Shown here: positions 26,083 through 34,655 of the stretch, in pieces | How positions within the stretch are numbered: the stretch's first letter is position 1 | How the letters are laid out: each line of letters opens with the position of its first letter | Source of the DNA: Methanomassiliicoccus sp. | GTDB lineage: Archaea > Thermoplasmatota > Thermoplasmata > Methanomassiliicoccales > Methanomassiliicoccaceae | NCBI GenBank assembly: GCA_033485155.1 | Contig: JAWQJJ010000006.1 | Coordinates: forward strand, 113,279 to 177,278 | Reading direction: 5' to 3' | DNA: 64,000 nucleotides | The notes under the pieces: generated by a model | Seen by the model: the letters and a program-made list of their open reading frames with translations, nothing else | What the model was told of the DNA's origin: nothing | The model's database searches: none | Program-made: the position numbers and the translations under genes

Positions 26083-26718
26083 GCGTCCAAACCTCGCTTA
26101 AAGGCCAAAACCCCTTCCTATGCCTTTCTTTTTTCAAACCTAGCCGTTGCTTCTTTTCATACTAGGCTCTACAAAAATGGCTTACTAGTCTTGAAAAAAC
26201 GGCAGATTAGGGAGGCAGTCGTTCAAACTCTAAGCGCTCTCTAGGAGCCCAACTCCGGGCAAGATTCGAAGCTTAGGAGTTCCTGCAAGCAGTAACGACA
26301 AGTCCTGATGCATGAAAACATCTTAGAACCTCGGGCAAGAAAAGGGGGATTTACGGGCTGTTTTTCTGTTGAAATGCCCCCCTGTTTTCTTGCCGATCTA
26401 TGGCAATTTTCGGGTTCGAAGAACAAAAAAATATCGTTCGTCCGTCGAATGTACTCAACGCAGTCATCGTATGTTCTTATAATGTATAACGGTAGAATGC
26501 TCCGGTAGGCGATATTGCGCATTAATGTGCATCAAATCTCCCCACTCAATTTGATATTCGGGAGACCGTTGTTGACTATATTGGCATTATTAGCGTAATA
26601 TTCTATTGATTGCATTGTATCTATTAACAATATGGAATTGTATGATAACAATTATATCAATAGCATCAATAGCTTCTATAGCCGAGGGTCTCGACCCCGG
26701 CTCTTTGGTGGTCTCAAA
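26083..26718. other. AT-rich intergenic region with two strong hairpins
   Basis: No convincing gene. One hairpin spans 26331-26396: TCGGGCAAGAAAAGGGGG pairs with CCCCCC-TG-TTTTCTTGCCGA with one bulged G and a two-base bulge, around a loop of about 28 bases. A second spans 26680-26702: AGCCG-A-GGGT, loop CTCG, ACCCCGGCT, nine pairs with a bulged A, placed 17 bases before the next ATG. Both could be terminators, RNA elements or remnants of a mobile element. A partial copy of the first arm (GGGGCAAGAAAA...GGGGATTT) recurs at about 27054-27079. Confidence 0.45.
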
Positions 26719-26892
26719 ATGGAAGAAAGCAAAGCGCCCGAAGCGAGGACAAGCATACAGATTTCTCCGGAGACCCGGGATCGATTATTCCGTTTGAAGT
26801 TCCGAAGGACCTATGATCAATTCTTGAACGAGCTCTGTGATGCTTACGAAAGGGAGGAAAAAAGCACCCAAGAATCATCTAAAACTCCCTGA
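26719..26892 (+). CDS. Ribbon-helix-helix DNA-binding protein (CopG/antitoxin-like)
   Basis: 57 residues from the ATG at 26719. The pattern TSIQISPETRDRLFRLKFRRTYDQFLNELCDAYERE is a short strand followed by two helices, as in CopG/MetJ-type dimers. A longer frame starting at 26632 is possible, but its first 29 residues look like read-through of the upstream hairpin. RHH proteins of this size regulate plasmid or toxin-antitoxin operons; no toxin gene is adjacent. The location between hairpins suggests autoregulation, unproven. Confidence 0.65.
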   Translation: MEESKAPEARTSIQISPETRDRLFRLKFRRTYDQFLNELCDAYEREEKSTQESSKTP

Positions 26893-27150
26893 CTTTTTAC
26901 ACCTTTTTCATCATTTTTTTACGAAGCTAATAATTATTAGCTAGTATGGATAACTGCTATTATTGTTAAGGTGAAACATTAACGCGTATTTTCGCTCGTG
27001 ACGATATTATTAGCAGTAAAAAAACGAAAAGAAACGGCGCCCCGCCTAAGATAGGGGCAAGAAAAAACATGGGGATTTTTGATTTTTCATACATTGTATT
27101 TATATATTAATTAATAAATATTTTCTATCTTTTTCACTTGACTTTCTCAG

Positions 27151-27483
27151 TCAAGGCGCGCTCTCGCGGACCTCCGTTACCTCGTCTAAAGTTATCGGCC
27201 CGTCCTTGATCATCGCCCGGATTTTGGGCAGAACGGCCATGATTTTCTCCTCAGAATCCACGGTCTCGATAAGCATCGGGAGGTCAGTTGAAAGACGCAA
27301 AGGGGACGTTGAATGTAGCAAACTTCGCCTTCCGAACCCATACACGCCACGGGTCACCGTAGCCCCTCTGATGCCATCCTCCCTAAGCAAATGGACCACC
27401 GCCTTGTATGTCGGCATTCCTTTGAACTGGTCCGATTCACCCACATATGCCTTCAGCCGCAGCATCTTCACCATTGACGTCAT
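27151..27483 (-). CDS. DUF190 family protein
   Basis: 110 residues with the DUF190 pattern: KMLRLKAYVGESDQFKGMPTYKAVVHLLRE, GIRGATVTRGVYGFG, PMLIETVDSEEKI. The family has a PII/CutA-like ferredoxin fold and is commonly found next to crcB. Its ATG directly follows the TGA of crcB, so the two are one operon. A regulatory role for the fluoride channel is a reasonable inference from this frequent pairing, not a demonstrated function. Confidence 0.85.
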   Translation of the reverse strand: MTSMVKMLRLKAYVGESDQFKGMPTYKAVVHLLREDGIRGATVTRGVYGFGRRSLLHSTSPLRLSTDLPMLIETVDSEEKIMAVLPKIRAMIKDGPITLDEVTEVRESAP

Positions 27484-27870
27484 TCAGCTCCCTACCAGCA
27501 AACCCACTGCTCTCCCCAGGAACGCCCCCAGGACACAGACTCCGCCATTAAGGAGTATGTTCCCCAAAGCCCATAGCCATTGCCCTCCCTGAGCTAGATT
27601 GACCGTTTCCAGGGAGAATGAAGACAGGGTGGTGAAACCGCCGAAAACGCCTATGAACAGGAACGCCCTGGTCACCGAGCTGATGCCCTCTCCCTGGGAC
27701 CAGAAGAAGAACAGCATGGCGATCAGGAAGCTGCCGATCAGATTGACAGCAAAGGTGCCCCAAGGGAAGTCTCCCCTGGTCAAATACCCCTGCAGGAGGT
27801 AGCGGAACACGCTTCCGATGGCCCCACCTAGTGCTACAAGAATAACGAGCTTCAACTCTTCCGTTTCCAC
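27484..27870 (-). CDS. crcB: Fluoride channel CrcB/Fluc
   Basis: About 128 residues with four membrane helices. The motifs GGAIGSVFRYLLQ, WGTFAVNLIGSFLIA and GVFGGFTTLSSFSLE (the TTxSSF signature with its phenylalanine) identify a Fluc fluoride channel, which works as an antiparallel dimer and exports fluoride. I prefer the GTG at 27870, preceded by gagggcgg; a TTG four codons earlier is possible. Only one crcB copy is present, so a homodimer is expected. I searched the upstream A/T-rich region (27883-28178) for a fluoride riboswitch by eye and did not see one. Confidence 0.9.
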   Translation of the reverse strand: METEELKLVILVALGGAIGSVFRYLLQGYLTRGDFPWGTFAVNLIGSFLIAMLFFFWSQGEGISSVTRAFLFIGVFGGFTTLSSFSLETVNLAQGGQWLWALGNILLNGGVCVLGAFLGRAVGLLVGS

Positions 27871-28226
27871 GCCCGCCCTCAAGCAATCAGATTACTTATG
27901 ATTGACTATTTTCCAGGTTTTCCAGTTAAATATAGCAAAAAGATAAAAAATACAAGTTAGTAGCTGAAATAGCTTAATGATTTAATGATACAGCTATGTT
28001 GTCTAAAATAGGACATAATGTCGCTTGAAAGGGAATATCGTGCCGACGTGCGGGTCATCAGGAAGCCCGATCGGAAAGAGCAGTCGTCGTCCGTGTCCAT
28101 AAGTTCTCAACTTCCAGTACCAGGTCTTGGAATGAAGATCGTTTTCTGTGAATAGAACGGCCGCACTGAAAATACCAGATGGACGATTGGCAACATTTTA
28201 AACCACTTAGGCCGGTACATGGGCGC

Positions 28227-29747
28227 GTGAGCACCTTCTCGTTCATCGCCCGGATGCCTGATGATCCCGGCGCCCTGCATCGGGCCGCAGAGATCATCAA
28301 GAGCCACGGTGGGAACATCCATCGCGTCGACTACGACCGCCGCATCGATCCCCATATCGTGTTCTTCCAGGTAGACGCGGACGAGGATGCCCCAGAGAAG
28401 ATCACCAAGGACCTCCGGGCCATCGGGTACCTACAGACCTCGCTGGCGACCCTGAGGTTCCTCAAGTTCTCAGTGTACCTTCCGGACGAGCCGGGCATGC
28501 TGTTCGAGTTCCTCGGACATACCACTGGTGCCGGCGCCAATATAGCATTCCTCGATTTTGACGACCGCGGTAAGCACCCCGGGCGCCTTACCGTCGCCCT
28601 GACCCTGGACAACGACGTCGTGGCCTACCAACTGCTGGAGGAAATGAAGCTCCGATGGAGGTTGGAGATCCTCGAGTATGACTCCACGGGCAAGAGGCTT
28701 GATGACACTGTCTTCTACATCCGCTTCGCCCAGGAGCTCCGCGAGATCATCGGTACCGAGGACGAGGAGTTCCTGTTCCGTCTGCTGCACGATTCCAACC
28801 ACATCGCTCAAGAGCTTACCTCCCAGGGACGCGATCCCCATATGGTGTTCCGCTCCATCCTGCAGACCGGCCGGACCCTTCGCCAGACCACCGGGGCCGG
28901 ATTCTACTCGGTATTCCAGGAGATGACGCTGAGCACTGGAGGGAAGCTTTACTGTTTCCAGCTGCCCTGCGGCGGATCGGTGTACGTCCTGCGCAACGCC
29001 GGCCGGATCGCCATGTTCGACACCGGGTTTGGCATCTATCACCGTGAGATCGTGGAGATGCTGGCCCATTTCGGCTTGGACGCGCGGGAGCTGGAAGGGA
29101 TATTCATCACCCATGCCGACGCCGATCACTCCGGGGGCGGGGCGCTCTTCGAGGCCCCATCGTACCTGCATCAGGGCTCGATGGACATCATCCACGCTGC
29201 CAACCGGGCATACGGCTCGCAGATGGAGGGTTCGATCCTCGGCCAGGTGTACACCAAGTTCATCAACCTGTTCTCCCAGTTCAACCCTCCGACCAATGTG
29301 GTTCTCCTACCTCCGGCGTCCAACAAGACCCGCAACGGCCTCTCCATCATGGGTGAGATCGAAATATGCGGCCTGAAGTTCGAGGTACTCGAATCGCTGG
29401 GAGGGCATCTTCACGGGCACGTCTTCTATCTCTGCCCAGAGGTAGGGCTGGTGTTCACCGGCGATTGCCTCATCAACTTCGATTCCCTCACCCCCGAGAT
29501 GGAGGAGTTCGCCACTCTAGCCAAGAACCTGATGACCACGGTCAACGTTGACTCGGAACGAGCGCGCAAGGAACGCAAGGCCTTGCTGGAGATCGGCCGT
29601 GAGTTCGACGACCGTGCAAAAGAAGATGGCCGTCGACTACTCGTCTGCTGTGGTCACGGGGCAGTCTCCACCATCGAGGGCAACGGCCTCAGGGTGCTCG
29701 GGGAAACGAAACGCTACTCGGTAGAGGAGCATTATCAGGCGAAGTGA
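28227..29747 (+). CDS. ACT-ACT-metallo-beta-lactamase fusion protein
   Basis: About 506 residues. Two ACT-like ligand-binding domains open the protein (MPDDPGALHRAAEIIKSHGG, then LPDEPGMLFEFLGHTTGAG), a linker helix region follows (about 160-240), and a metallo-beta-lactamase fold ends it (THADADHSGGG, GGHLHGH, GLVFTGDCL, CCGHG). The metal motif is HxDxDH, closer to the HxExDH of flavodiiron proteins than to HxHxDH. ACT domains usually sense amino acids, so the hydrolase or oxidoreductase may be ligand-gated. The GTG at 28227 is preferred: a TATA-like ttttaaac lies about 25 bases upstream, implying a leaderless message. A longer start at 28179 is possible. Confidence 0.85.
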   Translation: MSTFSFIARMPDDPGALHRAAEIIKSHGGNIHRVDYDRRIDPHIVFFQVDADEDAPEKITKDLRAIGYLQTSLATLRFLKFSVYLPDEPGMLFEFLGHTTGAGANIAFLDFDDRGKHPGRLTVALTLDNDVVAYQLLEEMKLRWRLEILEYDSTGKRLDDTVFYIRFAQELREIIGTEDEEFLFRLLHDSNHIAQELTSQGRDPHMVFRSILQTGRTLRQTTGAGFYSVFQEMTLSTGGKLYCFQLPCGGSVYVLRNAGRIAMFDTGFGIYHREIVEMLAHFGLDARELEGIFITHADADHSGGGALFEAPSYLHQGSMDIIHAANRAYGSQMEGSILGQVYTKFINLFSQFNPPTNVVLLPPASNKTRNGLSIMGEIEICGLKFEVLESLGGHLHGHVFYLCPEVGLVFTGDCLINFDSLTPEMEEFATLAKNLMTTVNVDSERARKERKALLEIGREFDDRAKEDGRRLLVCCGHGAVSTIEGNGLRVLGETKRYSVEEHYQAK

Positions 29748-30040
29748 GCATTGTTCTGTCCTCCTGCAAGTGAAGGTTGACGATGCCCGATCCGAGTGAT
29801 GGAGAGGATGATCCTGAGCGATCGATCCTCTACCGGTCGGTCACGGTGTGATCATTCTTGATCTCCCCTCCATACATTCCCGCAGGCGGACGAGGATACG
29901 GGGATGATTATACCAACTTCGTCTCGTATCAATTGCATCAAGCTGGCTTTTGATAGACGGGTTAGAAGGATTATATAACATGCTCTTTTGACACATCTGG
30001 GGCGCTTTGGACTCCGTCCCGGGGCTCCGCAGAGGCTACG
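29748..30040. other. Intergenic region
   Basis: Nothing coding is recognised. An A/T-rich element (ttatataac, about 29972) about 70 bases before the kinase start may be its promoter. Confidence 0.4.
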
Positions 30041-32149
30041 ATGAAGCTCCGTTCGAAGACCCTCCTCGCCGTGGGCGCTATCATGATAGTTATGATGTTC
30101 GCCATCGTTGCTATCACCTCAGACATAGTGATGCAGGGGGCGATCACTCACGAGAAGAAGGACGTCGATTTAGCCCTGGACAGCGTCTCCATCTCCATTC
30201 GATCGGTCGAATCGGAGATGTCTAGGACAGCCAAGGATTGGGCCGCTTGGGACGCCACCTACGAGTTCATCGACAGCCTGGACCAGTCATATTTGGAATC
30301 CAACATGGATAATGAGACGTTGAGCAGCCTGCAGATGAACTATCTCCTGATGTTCAATAACTCCCGCCAGCTTATCTATGGTCAGGGATACGACAATGAG
30401 AATGCCGAACCTCTGAACGTATCCCCAGGAATCATCGACGTCGTCCTGGCCAATATTCCCGAAAAGGCCGTGGACGAGCCGAATGATTCCTTCCAGGGGG
30501 TGGTCCTGACCGAGCGGGGCCCCCTCCTGATCGCCGTTCACTCCATAACCGACGGGTCCGAGGCCCTGCCGGTAAGGGGGTTCCTGGTAATGGCCCGTCA
30601 ATTAGACGATGCAGTGATCGAAAGCATCAGCGATATCGTCAAGGTGCATGCGGAAGTGTTCCCGGCCAACGACTCTGCCGGATGTGATCTCGACGCAGCG
30701 ACCTGGAACGATGTGCTCCACAACGGGTCGGTGGTGGTTAAGCCTTTCAACGACACCTTGGTCTTCGGCTATCAGGCCCTGCCCGGGATCAACGGGTCGG
30801 CCGTGGCGGTGATGAAGATTGTGGGCGAACGGCATTCCATTGCTCAGGGGATCGAGTCCACTAACCTCATCGCCACAGATCTCGTGTTCGTCTCCCTCCT
30901 GTTCTGCGCGGTGACACTGGTGGTGACAGACCGCTTCACCACGAGACGGATAGGCCGATTGTCTCGCCAGGTTAAGGAGATTGGAAAGAACGGCAACACC
31001 GCCAGCCATGTAAACATGGACGGTTCGGACGAGCTGTCTGATCTTGCCCAGGAGATGAACGAGACCATTGACGCCCTCCATTCGACCAAGATCGCCCTCC
31101 AAGAGGGCGAGAGACGGTATCGGGCCATCGTCAACGATCAGACTGAGATGATCTTCCGCATGACCGAGGACGGCGTGGTCACCTTCGCCAACCAGGCCCT
31201 CCTGCACGACCTTCGCCGCAGCGAGGCCGAGGTCATTGGTACGAAGGTGCAGGACCTGGTGCCGCCCGAGATCTTCGAAAGGCTGAAGGCCCGCTGCGAA
31301 GAAGCGGCAATGGTCGAAGGCGCATTGAAAATCGACCACCACTCCCCCCGTTCATCCGGGGACAGGTGGATGTCCTGGATCATCCGGAAGATCCCTGTGG
31401 AGAATGGCGCATTGGAGTTCCAGTGGGTCGGCAGGGACCTCACCGAGCAAAAAATCGCCGAGAGCGCGTTGGCCATGGCCAACAAGAAGCTCAATCTTCT
31501 CGCTTCGATCACCCGCCACGACGTGATGAACAAGCTCACAGTGGCCCATGGCTACGTGACCATAGTCCGGGGACAGTCCTCCGATACCAAGGTCGTTGAA
31601 CACCTGACCAAGGCCGAGGCTGCGCTGAAGTCCATCGAAGGCTACCTGGATTTCACCCGGGACTTCCAACAGATGGGCCTGGCCGCACCGGTATGGCTCA
31701 ATTTGGAAGAGGCCATCGGCGAAGCTGCCGCCGGTGTACGCTCCGATGGCATCGAGGTGACCGTGGAGGTGGGGGACCTGGAGATCCTGACCGACCCACT
31801 CGTGGAGAAGGTATTCTTCAATATCCTTGATAACGCCCAGCGGCACGGCGTGAAGGTGACTACCATCCATATTGCCGCTCATATCGAGGAAGACGGAATG
31901 CTCCTGACGATCGAGGACAATGGCGCAGGCATACCTCAGGAGGAGAAAGAACTGATCTTCAGGGCCGGTTATGGAAAGAACACCGGCTATGGTCTCTTCC
32001 TGGCGAGGGAGATACTGAGCTTTTCGGGCATGACCTTACGAGAGACCGGAGAGGTGGGCAAGGGGGCGAGGTTCGAGATCTCCGTCCCCCCGACCAAATA
32101 TCGCCATGCTCCCCGGTTCACTTTGTCCTCGATCGAGCCCACAGCGTGA
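30041..32149 (+). CDS. Membrane sensor histidine kinase (CHASE4-like, HAMP, PAS)
   Basis: 702 residues. TM1 (about 7-30) and TM2 (about 275-297) flank an extracytoplasmic domain with the WAAWDATYEFI pattern typical of CHASE4. HAMP, one PAS domain (about 355-475) and a transmitter follow. The H-box ASITRHDVMNKLTVAHGY is the variant common in methanogen-type kinases. The ATPase shows NILDNAQRHG (N box), IEDNGAGIP (G1) and GYGLFLAREI (G2). The likely output is phosphotransfer to a separate receiver, not encoded nearby. The last 32 bases overlap the convergent CHAT gene. Confidence 0.9.
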   Translation: MKLRSKTLLAVGAIMIVMMFAIVAITSDIVMQGAITHEKKDVDLALDSVSISIRSVESEMSRTAKDWAAWDATYEFIDSLDQSYLESNMDNETLSSLQMNYLLMFNNSRQLIYGQGYDNENAEPLNVSPGIIDVVLANIPEKAVDEPNDSFQGVVLTERGPLLIAVHSITDGSEALPVRGFLVMARQLDDAVIESISDIVKVHAEVFPANDSAGCDLDAATWNDVLHNGSVVVKPFNDTLVFGYQALPGINGSAVAVMKIVGERHSIAQGIESTNLIATDLVFVSLLFCAVTLVVTDRFTTRRIGRLSRQVKEIGKNGNTASHVNMDGSDELSDLAQEMNETIDALHSTKIALQEGERRYRAIVNDQTEMIFRMTEDGVVTFANQALLHDLRRSEAEVIGTKVQDLVPPEIFERLKARCEEAAMVEGALKIDHHSPRSSGDRWMSWIIRKIPVENGALEFQWVGRDLTEQKIAESALAMANKKLNLLASITRHDVMNKLTVAHGYVTIVRGQSSDTKVVEHLTKAEAALKSIEGYLDFTRDFQQMGLAAPVWLNLEEAIGEAAAGVRSDGIEVTVEVGDLEILTDPLVEKVFFNILDNAQRHGVKVTTIHIAAHIEEDGMLLTIEDNGAGIPQEEKELIFRAGYGKNTGYGLFLAREILSFSGMTLRETGEVGKGARFEISVPPTKYRHAPRFTLSSIEPTA

Positions 32150-32654
32150 AGTCCCCCCGCGCCTCGCTCCTTACCGCCCGGTTAAACGAAGCCTCGATGC
32201 CCAGTCTCCGGCGGTTGGTCCAATAGTAGAAGGTAAGGAAGAACAGGGTGGCGTCGATGAGGTAGATGGACCGGCGGGGCCCGATGACGAAGCGCGCCGC
32301 GGTCTGCTCCATGAACGGGGTGACGAAGGAGGTCTTACCCAGGGTGCAGGCGGAGAGGCACACCGTGCGGTTGCGGAAGCATTCTGAGGGGAACTCCGAG
32401 GCATCGATGCTCCCCCGAGGAAGTAGGAAGTTGGCCCCGCCCTCGTCTCCATGTCCGGAGAGGTGGACGATCCTGAACCGCCTCATGAACTGACGGTCCT
32501 CCAACATGCTCAGCAGATCGCTCTTATTGGAAACACCGTGCAGCTCGAAGTAGTCGTAGCTGGCCATCTCCAGGACCTTGCTGAGCATGTCCCCCTCGGT
32601 GGGGTCCTCCTTAAGGGGAATGGCCTCGATGATCAGCACGCTGCGTTTGCTCAC
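32118..32654 (-). CDS. Stand-alone CHAT-domain (caspase-like) protein
   Basis: 178 residues from the GTG at 32654, in frame with the stop; the longer frame to 32711 adds an implausible N-terminus. The caspase-fold catalytic motifs are clear: FRIVHLSGHGDEGG (probable His68) and VCLSACTLGKTSF (probable Cys103), followed by the hydrophobic ARFVIGPRRSIYLIDATLFF segment that matches CHAT proteins. CHAT proteins are cysteine proteases of the caspase/separase clan, often fused to TPRs or used in bacterial immunity. Here it is bare, with no fused sensor. It converges on and overlaps the sensor kinase gene. No substrate such as a gasdermin was found nearby. Confidence 0.82.
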   Translation of the reverse strand: MSKRSVLIIEAIPLKEDPTEGDMLSKVLEMASYDYFELHGVSNKSDLLSMLEDRQFMRRFRIVHLSGHGDEGGANFLLPRGSIDASEFPSECFRNRTVCLSACTLGKTSFVTPFMEQTAARFVIGPRRSIYLIDATLFFLTFYYWTNRRRLGIEASFNRAVRSEARGDFTLWARSRTK

Positions 32655-32924
32655 GCCTCGACATCTACCTGGACAGAGATATAGGATACCGTCAATATTT
32701 TTCGAAATCACTTCCTCAAGATATTATCTCAATATGGTCGCTGGACGCCATCTCGGCTGGAATGTGCTCGGTTATCAGGAGATGATGTCAAGCGACCGAG
32801 CATGGCGACAAGCGAACCGGGGGATGGCGGGAAGAATGAAATATCTCGCGTGCTATGGCGTAGCAAGTCACGACCCCGGCCGCCAGCTACCGAGTTCGGC
32901 CGCCAGGGACGACTAGGTGATAAC

Positions 32925-34229
32925 GTGAGGTACTGGGACCCCCGCATGGAAGAGATGACCAAGGCCGACATCGAGGCTATGCAGTTCAAGCTGCTGAAGA
33001 CCCTGGTATACCGACTGTACTCCTTCTCCGACTTCTACCGGGCCCGAATGAAAGGGTCAAATGTTCACCCCGATGACATCCGGTCCCTGGATGACATCGT
33101 CAAGCTCCCGTTCATGTACAAAAAGGACCTGCGGGACAATTATCCGGACAAGATGTTCATCGGAGGCCAGGAGGATTTGGTGCGCTATCACGTTTCCTCC
33201 GGGACGACCGGCAAGCCCACAGTGGTGGGTTATACTCAGAAGGACCTCGACAACTGGTCCACATCGGTGGCGAGGGGCCTGTCGTCGGTGGGCCTGGGCC
33301 GGAAGGATGTGATGCAAGTTTCCTACGGCTACGGACTGTTCACCGGCGGACTGGGCCTTCACTATGGCGCGGAGAAGATCGGGGCCACCGTCGTGCCCGC
33401 CTCGGTCGGCAACACCGAGCGGCAGATCGAGCTCATTCAGGACCTCCGGGTCACGGCGATCGCCTGCACCCCCTCGTACATGCTGCACATGGCCGAAGTG
33501 GCTGAGAAGATGGGTGTGGACATCAACCGGGACACCAAGCTCCGTACCGCCATCCTGGGGGCCGAGCCATGGTCGGAGAGGATGAGGAGCCGCATCGAAG
33601 AGAGCACCGGGATCAAGGCCTATGACATCTACGGGACCTCGGAGCTGTCCGGTCCGCTGTTCACCGAGTGCAGCGAGCAGGACGGCATCCACATCTGGGG
33701 CGACCTGGCGTATGTGGAGGTGATCGATCCCGAGACCGGGGAACGCCTCGGACCCGGGGAGAGAGGAGAACTGGTCATGACCATGCTGCAGAAGGAGGCC
33801 CTGCCCATGATCCGCTACCGCATTGGGGATATCACCTCATACGACGACTCGGAATGCTCTTGCGGCCGGTCGCACGTGCGGATATCGCGCATCCAGGGCC
33901 GGGTGGACGATATGTTAATCATCCGCGGCATCAATGTCTTCCCGTCCCAGGTGGAGTTCACTTTGATGTCCATCCCCGAGCTGGGAGAGCACTTCCAGAT
34001 CGTGGTCGACCGCCAGGGGGCCTTGGACACCATGCTGGTTAGGGTCGAGCTGAAGAACGCCCAGCTGTTCTCCGACAAGCTCGATGACCTCATTCGGCTG
34101 AAGAGCAAGGTCGCCCATCTGTTGAGGAACAACCTCAATGTGGCTGTGGACGTGGAACTGGTGTCGCCGGGGACCCTGGCCCGTTTCGAGGGAAAGGCCA
34201 AGAGGGTAGTCGATAAGAGGGTGCTGTAA
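32925..34229 (+). CDS. Phenylacetate-CoA ligase-like (PaaK family)
   Basis: 434 residues from the GTG at 32925 (MRYWDPRMEEM), the usual family N-terminus; the longer frame from 32802 adds 41 residues unlike the family. AMP-binding motifs YHVSSGTTGKPT, AILGAEPW, YDIYGTSELSG and YRIGDITSYDD are intact, with a CSCGRSHVRISRIQGRVDDMLIIRG C-terminal domain including a CxC pair. It activates an aryl acid as acyl-CoA with ATP. The following gene is a tandem ACT protein overlapping by one base (TAATG), a pairing common in methanogens. Aromatic amino-acid salvage is the likely context. Confidence 0.9.
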   Translation: MRYWDPRMEEMTKADIEAMQFKLLKTLVYRLYSFSDFYRARMKGSNVHPDDIRSLDDIVKLPFMYKKDLRDNYPDKMFIGGQEDLVRYHVSSGTTGKPTVVGYTQKDLDNWSTSVARGLSSVGLGRKDVMQVSYGYGLFTGGLGLHYGAEKIGATVVPASVGNTERQIELIQDLRVTAIACTPSYMLHMAEVAEKMGVDINRDTKLRTAILGAEPWSERMRSRIEESTGIKAYDIYGTSELSGPLFTECSEQDGIHIWGDLAYVEVIDPETGERLGPGERGELVMTMLQKEALPMIRYRIGDITSYDDSECSCGRSHVRISRIQGRVDDMLIIRGINVFPSQVEFTLMSIPELGEHFQIVVDRQGALDTMLVRVELKNAQLFSDKLDDLIRLKSKVAHLLRNNLNVAVDVELVSPGTLARFEGKAKRVVDKRVL

Positions 34230-34654
34230 TGAGCTATACTATCAAGCAGATATCGATATTCGCCGAGAATAAGCCGGGAAGGCTGGCGGCGATCGCTGAG
34301 GTCCTGGAGTCGGAGGGCATCAACATTCTGGCGTTCTCGATCGCCGAGGCCAGCGGGTTTGGCGTGGTCAGGGCGCTGGTCGACCACCCGGAGAAGGCGT
34401 TCAAGAAGCTCTCCGAGCTGGGCTACGTGGTCTCCACCACCGATGTCATAGGGGTGAAGATGCACGACCGCCCCGGGGGCCTGAGGGAGATATCCAGGAT
34501 GCTGGGGGATGCGGGCATCAACATCGAGTACGCCTATGCCTATTCTGGCCGCCCTCATGCCGTCCTCATCCTCCGGGTAGACCAGGTCGACGACGCCATC
34601 AAGGCCATCCTCTCCAAGGGCGGGCAGCTGCTGGCCCGTGACGAGCTGTCCTGA
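34229..34654 (+). CDS. Tandem ACT-domain protein
   Basis: 141 residues containing two ACT domains: YTIKQISIFAENKPGRLAAI and VIGVKMHDRPGGLREISRML each begin one. ACT domains bind amino acids and regulate partner enzymes. Translationally coupled to the aryl-CoA ligase (TAATG), it is probably a regulatory partner. The next gene starts directly behind it. Confidence 0.88.
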   Translation: MSYTIKQISIFAENKPGRLAAIAEVLESEGINILAFSIAEASGFGVVRALVDHPEKAFKKLSELGYVVSTTDVIGVKMHDRPGGLREISRMLGDAGINIEYAYAYSGRPHAVLILRVDQVDDAIKAILSKGGQLLARDELS

Positions 34655-34655
34655 T

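Noticed and set aside
27883..28178. Fluoride riboswitch upstream of crcB
   Set aside because: The pseudoknot and conserved motifs of the crcB RNA were not found by eye; region is plain A/T-rich promoter DNA.
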